From NCBI GenBank assembly GCA_934663645.1, contig CAKUKR010000032.1, positions 1 through 23,661 of the forward strand: a stretch of 23,661 bases of DNA. The letters run 5' to 3'. This DNA is from an uncultured Muribaculaceae bacterium (GTDB lineage Bacteria; Bacteroidota; Bacteroidia; Bacteroidales; Muribaculaceae). Positions within the stretch are counted from its first letter, which is position 1, and each line of letters opens with the position of its first letter. The notes beneath the pieces are model-generated. The model was not told the origin of the DNA. It searched no databases and saw only the letters and a program-made list of their open reading frames with translations. Positions 17,559-23,661 of the stretch are shown here, piece after piece. A program made the position numbers and the translations under genes.

Positions 17559-17683
17559 GCCGTCGTAAGATATTGAGTGACAACATGAAGGGAAAAGCAG
17601 CAACAAGTCTTGCCGAAGAGTCTTCGCTAATACACAAGCAAATTGAATGATATGAAGAATGTTATAAATATATTCAACCATCA

Positions 17684-17715
17684 TTTGCACACATCCATGA
17701 AATGTTGTAACTTTG
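17684..17715 (+). promoter_or_regulatory. Promoter facing the helicase gene, inside the repeat-bounded segment
   Basis: TTTG at 17684-17687, 20 bases, then TAACTTTG at 17708-17715: an exact Bacteroidota consensus. The expected start of transcription (about 17720) falls at the edge of the right repeat, so the RNA would begin with that palindrome. No equally good promoter was seen facing the other way inside the segment. Confidence 0.8.
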
Positions 17716-17721
17716 CCGCTG

Positions 17722-17748
17722 TGTATTTCTCTTGGGAAGAGAAGTACA
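17722..17748 (-). repeat. Right palindromic repeat (candidate recombination site)
   Basis: TGTATTTCTCTT (17722-17733), centre GGG, then AAGAGAAGTACA (17737-17748), a dyad with one mismatch at 17744. The GGG centre shows that it lies in the opposite orientation to the copy at 17532-17558, 190 bases away centre to centre. Confidence 0.85.
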
Positions 17749-17797
17749 TGGGTAAAACTATATACGATTATAAATCAGATAATTAACAATATACCAA

Positions 17798-20700
17798 ATG
17801 CTCATAGACAACAAGAACAACCGCTATCCGGAAGATGAACTCGGGATTAAGACTGTATGGGACTTTATCCATAAATATGCCGTGATGCCGCAGGCTATGG
17901 GCAATCTTGACATCGTTACTGGCTATTTTACTTTAAGGGCATTAAGCAAACTTTATCGGGAGATACATTCAGATGACACTTTCCGTATTATCTCGTCTGA
18001 AATGGTCAAGCCTGAGGATGAAAACTGCCATGTCATTGATTTGCTGAACGGCGACAAGGGCTTTGACACTGTGTTTGAACTCGAACAGTACGCAAAAGAT
18101 GCAATAGCGTTCTTGCAGCGTGACTCTGTGCAGGTTAGGGCTATAACCAATTCATTCTGCCATGCCAAGGCTTACATTTATACTGCCAAGGACGCTTCCA
18201 AAGGAGACTTCTACCTAACAGGAAGCAGCAACCTAACCGATGCTGGATTGGGGCTTAAGGAGTCTTCCAATCTCGAGCTGACGATTGGGCAGACGTGTAA
18301 CCGCACCAATGCCGATTTCAAGGAGCTGCGAGCATGGTTTTCCGATGCGTGGAAGGTTGCTCACGACAAAATACCTGTTGACCCCAAGAACCCTCGAAGC
18401 AGACGTGTTTCGGTTAAGGAGTACTTCATCATTCAGATTAAAGACTTCTTCCGCAAGTATACTCCCGAAGAAGTGTACTACAAAATTCTGTTTGAACTGT
18501 TCAATGCAGACCTTGACCTTGACGCTTCAATCGAGCATAAGCAGGATATGTCTCTGCTGCAGACGAGTGTGATATGGAAAACGCTTTTCAACTATCAGCA
18601 GAAGGGCGTAATCTCGCTCATCAAGATGTTGCGCAAGTACAACGGCGCTATACTCGCCGATGCTGTCGGACTGGGAAAGACATTCTCCGCACTCGGTGTC
18701 ATAAAATACTTTCAGACACAGAATTACCAAACCGTTCTCCTCTGCCCTAAGAAACTCGAGCAGAACTGGACGCAATACCTGCGTCGTCGAGGCTCTCGGT
18801 TTGAGGCTGACGAGTTTGACTATCTCGTCCGTTTCCACACGGACTTGCAGGACGAAAGGCTGGAACAGCGGTATGACGATGCGAAGCTGTCATGGCTGCA
18901 AAAACGCCCGAAACTGCTCATTGTCATTGACGAGAGCCACAACCTGCGCAATGAGAAGTCAAGCCGTTACGTCGAACTCCTCGGCAAGCTGATTCAAAAT
19001 AGACCTGACCAGCAAAATCGTGATGTCAAGGTGCTTATGCTGTCAGCAACGCCTATCAACACCGGGTTGAATGACGTGAAAGGGCAATTCAACCTGATCG
19101 GGCATGGAATGGACGATGCGTTCAAAGAGAATTTCGACATAGTGTCTCTGCAAAGCATGTTTACCACTGCCCAAAGAGCGTACAATGAATGGTGCAATGA
19201 CCCCAATCGCACAGTCGGTAGGTTCATCAGTATGTTGCCGCAGAAATTCTTCAGCTTGACAGACAAGCTGATAGTTGCACGCACCCGCAATCTGATAGAG
19301 AAGACGCTCGGCGAAAACCTCGGTTTCCCGCAAAAGGAGCATCCTGTTAATGTGTACTGCGGCGTGGAGCATTTCGGCAGCTTTCAGACGGCAGAAGAGG
19401 TATACAATGCCTTTGACGGCTTGTCGCTCTCTGCTTACCAGCCAAGCCTGTACATACCTGCACCCAAGGACAAACAGCGCGACAGGAAGAGTCAGGAGAA
19501 AGAATGGGGTACTGATGTCAACCGCGAGCGGTTTCTGGTCAAGATGATGGGCATCATGTTCCTCAAGCGGCTCGAGAGTTCGTGGCACTCTTGTCTCGAA
19601 ACTGTGTCTAAAGTCCTCAAGGTGCATGAGGACACTCTTGCTCTCGTTAAGGCTTATCAGCAGAACCAGCAGGACAGCAAGGTTGGGACTAATGCAATAC
19701 CGGGAGCAGAGGACGAAGAGGACGACATTGACTTCTCGCTGCGCAAGGGTACTATCAGGCTTTCTGATATGAAAAACCTCGAGGGCTTCAAGCGTGCAAT
19801 TTCGGCAGACATCAGGCAACTGAAAGTCATAGTCGAAGGGCTTCAGGATTTCCAACGCAAATACGAAGCTCGCGAAGAAAATGACCCAAAACTCGACAAA
19901 CTGGAAAAATTGCTGCGCGAGAAGCAATCAAAGCCGAACAAGAAAGCCCTGATTTTCACTGCATATACAGATACAGCCCAGTTCCTGTACGATGAATTGC
20001 GCAAGCGCGGCTTTGACCGCATCGCATTTGTAAGCGGTTCGGAGGCTCGCTCCTCATACGGCTACAGCGGCGCGGACTACCAAGGCATACTCCAGCGGTT
20101 TGCCCCTTACAGCAAACTGTACCGTGAGCGTGACTGGCGTGACCTGTATGAGCATGCCCGGCTCGACCGCGCAGAGTATTTCGATGATGCAAAGGGCTGG
20201 CAAGTGCCATACGACATCTGGACTGCCAATGTGCGCCAGTTTGACGAAGGCACTTCTGCCATCCTCAATGAGCCTATTGACATTCTCATTGCTACCGACT
20301 GTCTTTCCGAAGGTCAGAACCTGCAAGATGCCGACCTTCAGATAAACTACGACATACACTGGAATCCCGTCCGCCTCGTGCAGCGTTTCGGCCGTATTGA
20401 CCGTATCGGCTCGCCCAATGAGCGCATCAAATGCGTCAATTTCTGGCCGGCCCAAAGTTTCGAAGATTACCTAAGGCTCGAAGGCCGTGTAACCAACCGT
20501 ATGGCAGCCATGGCTGTTGTCGGCGCGGAGATACCCGAAGAACTGAATGACAGCTACAACGAAATGGTGGAAGACAATCCGCTTATCGACAAAAACGCGG
20601 CTCGACTCCTGCGTGAGTTCTCCGAAAACTCAATCTCCGACATCGAGTCTCCGCAGACCCTTTCGTTCAGCGACTTCTCGTTTGAGGTATACCGTCAGGA

Positions 20701-21214
20701 CTTGGTTGACTATTTCGAGCGCAACAAAGAGGTGTTCCGCCGTATGCCAAACGGCATTTTCTCCGGGTTCTCGTTTGACGGAAACACCTTCGACAAGATG
20801 ACCGATAGCCTCGTTGCCATAATCGGCTATCCACATCGCGAGGAGGGTTCAAACAAGCCGTACACAGGCATCTACCTGATGTGCCAGCCGGCTAACCCCG
20901 AAATGCAAGCTGTATACCGCGAACTCAACCGCGCTGAGGTACTTGAGTTCCTGCGCAGCAACAAGAACGCACAACGTGCAGTCCCCGAATGGATTGAGAC
21001 AAACGACAGCACACGTCTGTCACGTCTATCGGACATTGTGCGCAAATGGCTTCAGGCGCAAGTGCCGAAGCAAGCCGGCAATGCCGTACTCGGCTTAATG
21101 CAAGGTCAAGGTGCAGTAAACCGAAACAGACGCGACAATGACCTTATTGAGGACAAGTTCAGGTATGAGAACTGCGACCTCATAGTATGGGAATACGTCA
21201 CAAGCGACAAATAA
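17798..21214 (+). CDS. HKD (PLD-like) nuclease - SNF2 helicase fusion, putative restriction/defence protein
   Basis: 1138 residues. The N-terminal domain carries one HKD-type motif: His122 and Lys124 (HAKAYIY), then GSSN at 142-145, as in phospholipase-D-like nucleases; one copy per chain implies a dimer. The SNF2-type motor follows: Walker A within DAVGLGKT (288-295, Lys294), DESH box 378-381, motif III SAT 416-418, a long insert with a charged coiled coil (about 450-720), and motif [13 protein letters not shown] at 862-872. It probably moves along DNA by ATP hydrolysis and cuts it. The C-terminal 200 residues are unassigned. A DNA methyltransferase gene follows after 46 bases, suggesting one operon and a restriction-modification-like role. 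The ATG at 17798 begins the domain; the leader is A/T rich. Confidence 0.9.
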   Translation: MLIDNKNNRYPEDELGIKTVWDFIHKYAVMPQAMGNLDIVTGYFTLRALSKLYREIHSDDTFRIISSEMVKPEDENCHVIDLLNGDKGFDTVFELEQYAKDAIAFLQRDSVQVRAITNSFCHAKAYIYTAKDASKGDFYLTGSSNLTDAGLGLKESSNLELTIGQTCNRTNADFKELRAWFSDAWKVAHDKIPVDPKNPRSRRVSVKEYFIIQIKDFFRKYTPEEVYYKILFELFNADLDLDASIEHKQDMSLLQTSVIWKTLFNYQQKGVISLIKMLRKYNGAILADAVGLGKTFSALGVIKYFQTQNYQTVLLCPKKLEQNWTQYLRRRGSRFEADEFDYLVRFHTDLQDERLEQRYDDAKLSWLQKRPKLLIVIDESHNLRNEKSSRYVELLGKLIQNRPDQQNRDVKVLMLSATPINTGLNDVKGQFNLIGHGMDDAFKENFDIVSLQSMFTTAQRAYNEWCNDPNRTVGRFISMLPQKFFSLTDKLIVARTRNLIEKTLGENLGFPQKEHPVNVYCGVEHFGSFQTAEEVYNAFDGLSLSAYQPSLYIPAPKDKQRDRKSQEKEWGTDVNRERFLVKMMGIMFLKRLESSWHSCLETVSKVLKVHEDTLALVKAYQQNQQDSKVGTNAIPGAEDEEDDIDFSLRKGTIRLSDMKNLEGFKRAISADIRQLKVIVEGLQDFQRKYEAREENDPKLDKLEKLLREKQSKPNKKALIFTAYTDTAQFLYDELRKRGFDRIAFVSGSEARSSYGYSGADYQGILQRFAPYSKLYRERDWRDLYEHARLDRAEYFDDAKGWQVPYDIWTANVRQFDEGTSAILNEPIDILIATDCLSEGQNLQDADLQINYDIHWNPVRLVQRFGRIDRIGSPNERIKCVNFWPAQSFEDYLRLEGRVTNRMAAMAVVGAEIPEELNDSYNEMVEDNPLIDKNAARLLREFSENSISDIESPQTLSFSDFSFEVYRQDLVDYFERNKEVFRRMPNGIFSGFSFDGNTFDKMTDSLVAIIGYPHREEGSNKPYTGIYLMCQPANPEMQAVYRELNRAEVLEFLRSNKNAQRAVPEWIETNDSTRLSRLSDIVRKWLQAQVPKQAGNAVLGLMQGQGAVNRNRRDNDLIEDKFRYENCDLIVWEYVTSDK

Positions 21215-21260
21215 TCACCACATTATCAAATAATTAATCACACAATCCAAGGAAATGGAC

Positions 21261-23661
21261 ATGAATAACTGTCTGAATAGATTTGCTGCTGGGAGCCTGT
21301 TTGACGCATCGTCTGCAATGCTGTCACAGCTGAAGATCAAGTTCACTCCGCAAACACGCGAGCCAATACCGTTCCGCGATATGTACACGCGGGCGATGCA
21401 GATGCCGAAGGCTTTGGATAGTGCATACGCCAAGGTCGCGGACTGCTACTTCGTCGGCGCTATCGATGAGGATTCGCTCGCAGGACGCGACAGCTCGTTT
21501 GCAATAGGGGAGAGGACTAATGAAATCTGCGAAGGCAGATATTGCTCCATGCTCGTTTTCGCCGTAGACATCAAGCCAGGCGAGAGGCTGACACGCTCAG
21601 AGATTGCCACGCTCACACGAGGCTTCAACCGCCTTGCCACGGCATTGCCGGTCATACTCTTTGTGCGCAACGGCGACAGTCTTTCCCTTGCGGCCATTGA
21701 ACGCTCCAAATATACGCAAGCATGGCGCAACGGCGAGAAGCTCGGCAAGGTCTCAATACTGCGTGACATAAACGTCAGTCATCCGCACCGGGGACACATC
21801 GAGATACTCAATTCTCTCGGAGACAAGGCTTACCCCTCGTTTGAAAAGCTGTACGAACACTGGTTCTCCGTGTTCTCGTCAGACCTGCTGACCAAGAAGT
21901 TCTATTCCGAACTCTCCGACTGGTACGCATGGGCTGTGCAAACCGTGCGTTTCCCCAACGACCTCAACTCCTCGGAGACTGACAGCAAGCACAATAACGA
22001 GAGCGTAATCCGACTGATTACTCGCTTGATATTCGTATGGTTTCTCAAGCAGAAACACCTCATACCCAACGAGTTCTTCAACGAGGAAGACATCCGCGAC
22101 AAGTTCATCGGAAACTTCGACCCAAACGGCAGAGACTCCCTGCTGTACGACACGGCGAAGAGCAAGTACTACCGCCTGATACTCCAGAACCTGTTCTTCG
22201 CGATGCTCAACCGTCCGATAGTGGCGGAAGACCATACCGAGCCGGACAACCGCCGTTTCCGCGTCAAAGGCCGTCAGGAGTTCAACATCAACAACTTGAT
22301 GCGCTACGAAGATGAGTTCAAGGCTGGCGGCGCACAAGAGTTTGAACGCATCGCCAACTCGACCGTGCCGTTCCTCAACGGAGGCCTGTTCGAGTGCCTC
22401 GACAAGAAGAGTGCAGAAAACGGCGACTGCTACTACGATGGCTTCTCGGAGCGCAAAGCCTCGTTGGAGCGGCTCTACGTACCCGACTGCTTGTTCTTCG
22501 GTGGCGTGCCTGACTTTGACCTCTCGAAATGGTATGGCGAGAAGAAGAAAAAGAAAGTCCAGATACGCGGCCTGATAGACATACTCCAGAGCTATTGCTT
22601 TACCGTCGAGGAGAACACTCCGCTCGACCAGGAAGTGTCGCTTGACCCGGAACTGCTCGGCAAGGTGTTTGAGAACCTCCTCGCTTCATACAACCCGGAG
22701 ACACAGACAAATGCCCGCAAGCAGACAGGCTCATTCTATACACCTCGCCAGATAGTACAGTACATGGTGGACGAGTCGCTCGTAGCTCACCTCTGCCGCG
22801 TTTGCGGTAAGGAGAACGAGCAACTGTACCGCGACCTGTTGAGTTACACATCTGATGCACCGGCACTGGATGATGACACGAAAAAGGAGATAATCAGCGC
22901 GTTGTATTCCTGCAAGGTACTCGACCCTGCGTGTGGCTCGGGCGCGTTCCCAATGGGCATACTGCAGCAGATGGTTCATGTGCTGCGTAAGCTCGACCCT
23001 GAAAACACGCTATGGCACGACTTTGTGGTCGGCATTGCTACCGACAAGAGCCGCGACGCATACGCCACACTCTCCGAAGAGGAGCTCAATGCCCGCATCG
23101 AAGACATCAAGCAGTCGTTCAACCGCAGTGTCAACGACCCGGACTATGCCCGCAAACTGTACCTGATAGAAAACTGCATATACGGCGTTGACATACAGCC
23201 TATTGCCATTCAGATAAGCAAGCTGCGCTGCTTCATATCGCTCGTAGCGGAGCAAAAGCCAACCCAAGATGCCAAGTCCAATTTCGGCATCCGTCCGCTG
23301 CCGAACCTCGAAGCGAAATTTGTAGCAGCCAACACCCTGATTTCCCTCAAAAAAGGACACGACAACCTCTTCACGGAAACAGACGAAATACGCACGATAA
23401 AGAAGCAGCTGTCAGAAGCCAATCACAAGCTGTTCCTCGCCAAGCGCAACGCTGACAAGAAGAGAATTCGCGAGGCAATCCGTGGCATACGCGAGCGGTA
23501 CAAGGATGCGCTTGTCGATACTGGCGCAGTTGACAGCGACAGCGCGATGCAACTCGCCAACTGGGACATGTTTGAGCAGAATGTCGCTGCTGATTTCTTC
23601 AACAGCCAGTGGATGTTCGGCATCTCCGACGGCTTCGACATCGTCATCGGCAATCCCCCAT
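21261..23661 (+). CDS. Eco57I-like N6-adenine DNA methyltransferase (3' end outside window)
   Basis: Open for 800 codons to the window edge. The N-terminal 240 residues contain the strand LVFAVDIKPG and IEILNSLG, a region seen in large restriction-methylase proteins, without a nuclease motif I can confirm. Then come LITRLIFVWFLKQK (about 252-265), GSFYTP (490-495) and the S-adenosylmethionine motif DPACGSG (555-561). Catalytic motif IV, IGNPP, has Asn798 and is cut at the next codon, whose first base T permits Tyr or Phe. This order marks the gamma/Eco57I class that methylates adenine N6. The missing part should hold the target-recognition domain. The ATG at 21261 has AAGGA seven bases upstream; an in-frame ATG at 21255 is possible. 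Confidence 0.88.
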   Translation, partial: MNNCLNRFAAGSLFDASSAMLSQLKIKFTPQTREPIPFRDMYTRAMQMPKALDSAYAKVADCYFVGAIDEDSLAGRDSSFAIGERTNEICEGRYCSMLVFAVDIKPGERLTRSEIATLTRGFNRLATALPVILFVRNGDSLSLAAIERSKYTQAWRNGEKLGKVSILRDINVSHPHRGHIEILNSLGDKAYPSFEKLYEHWFSVFSSDLLTKKFYSELSDWYAWAVQTVRFPNDLNSSETDSKHNNESVIRLITRLIFVWFLKQKHLIPNEFFNEEDIRDKFIGNFDPNGRDSLLYDTAKSKYYRLILQNLFFAMLNRPIVAEDHTEPDNRRFRVKGRQEFNINNLMRYEDEFKAGGAQEFERIANSTVPFLNGGLFECLDKKSAENGDCYYDGFSERKASLERLYVPDCLFFGGVPDFDLSKWYGEKKKKKVQIRGLIDILQSYCFTVEENTPLDQEVSLDPELLGKVFENLLASYNPETQTNARKQTGSFYTPRQIVQYMVDESLVAHLCRVCGKENEQLYRDLLSYTSDAPALDDDTKKEIISALYSCKVLDPACGSGAFPMGILQQMVHVLRKLDPENTLWHDFVVGIATDKSRDAYATLSEEELNARIEDIKQSFNRSVNDPDYARKLYLIENCIYGVDIQPIAIQISKLRCFISLVAEQKPTQDAKSNFGIRPLPNLEAKFVAANTLISLKKGHDNLFTETDEIRTIKKQLSEANHKLFLAKRNADKKRIREAIRGIRERYKDALVDTGAVDSDSAMQLANWDMFEQNVAADFFNSQWMFGISDGFDIVIGNPP

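Larger units (their letters stand above)
17532..17748. other. Candidate invertible promoter segment (inverton)
   Basis: Two 27-bp inverted repeats bound 163 bp of A/T-rich non-coding DNA that carries a consensus promoter near its right end. Bacteroidales use this arrangement for on/off switching by site-specific recombinases. In the orientation seen, the promoter faces the helicase and methyltransferase genes. Inverting the segment about its centre (17640) would put the -7 element at about 17565-17572 facing glnN. No recombinase gene is in the window. The alternative is that the repeats are operators for a dimeric regulator. Confidence 0.65.

Noticed and set aside
17447..17650. 67-codon + strand frame running through the left repeat
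   Set aside because: It begins inside the glnN promoter region and reads through the palindrome; no promoter, no family resemblance. The segment is better explained as non-coding regulatory DNA.
17798..23661. Direct assignment to DISARM or BREX
   Set aside because: The signature genes (DrmA/DrmB, or BrxC/PglZ) are not in the window, and the PLD-SNF2 fusion differs from the separate DISARM proteins. Left as an alternative until downstream genes are seen.
1..23661. CRISPR arrays, tRNA or rRNA genes, insertion sequences
   Set aside because: No regularly spaced repeats, no cloverleaf or rRNA sequence in the intergenic gaps, and no transposase or terminal repeats were found on reading the window.

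Overview
The window looks like chromosomal DNA of a Bacteroidales bacterium, possibly Muribaculaceae-like by its moderately high GC. The evidence is several strong promoters of the Bacteroidota form TTTG-N19/20-TAnnTTTG, a type III glutamine synthetase, a long NusB, a PorD/DUF4835 protein and a DUF5606 protein.

Layout. 1-57 is the tail of an unidentified upstream gene. 221-478 is a small helix-turn-helix protein whose promoter overlaps a 17-bp palindrome. 654-4231 holds a tandem universal-stress-type protein and MutS2. 4400-10931 is a tight + strand run, dnaN - DEDDh exonuclease - coaBC - porD-like - recN - rlmB, behind a near-ideal promoter at 4272. 11084-15145 is a second run, nusB - yajC - ybbR-like - coaE - DUF5606, also behind a near-ideal promoter. 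It ends at a terminator (15173-15205) shared with the convergent glnN gene (15226-17415, minus strand). These genes are ordinary housekeeping functions: replication, repair, coenzyme A synthesis, rRNA methylation, transcription and nitrogen assimilation.

The accessory part begins after glnN. A 1138-residue protein (17798-21214) joins an N-terminal HKD/phospholipase-D-like nuclease domain to a SNF2-type helicase. It is followed by an Eco57I-like N6-adenine DNA methyltransferase that runs off the window right after its NPP motif. This looks like a restriction-modification or related defence locus.

The most interesting structure is the 382-bp gap between glnN and this locus. Two copies of a 27-bp palindromic element (17532-17558 and 17722-17748) flank 163 bp. 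Their asymmetric 3-bp centres are CCC and GGG, so the two sites form an inverted repeat matching at 26 of 27 positions. Just inside the right-hand copy is a consensus promoter (17684-17715) facing the helicase gene. This is the architecture of a phase-variable invertible promoter. In the orientation seen here it would turn the helicase/methyltransferase pair on. If flipped, it would point at glnN, which also has its own fixed promoter just outside the element. No recombinase gene is visible in the window, so inversion itself is an inference.
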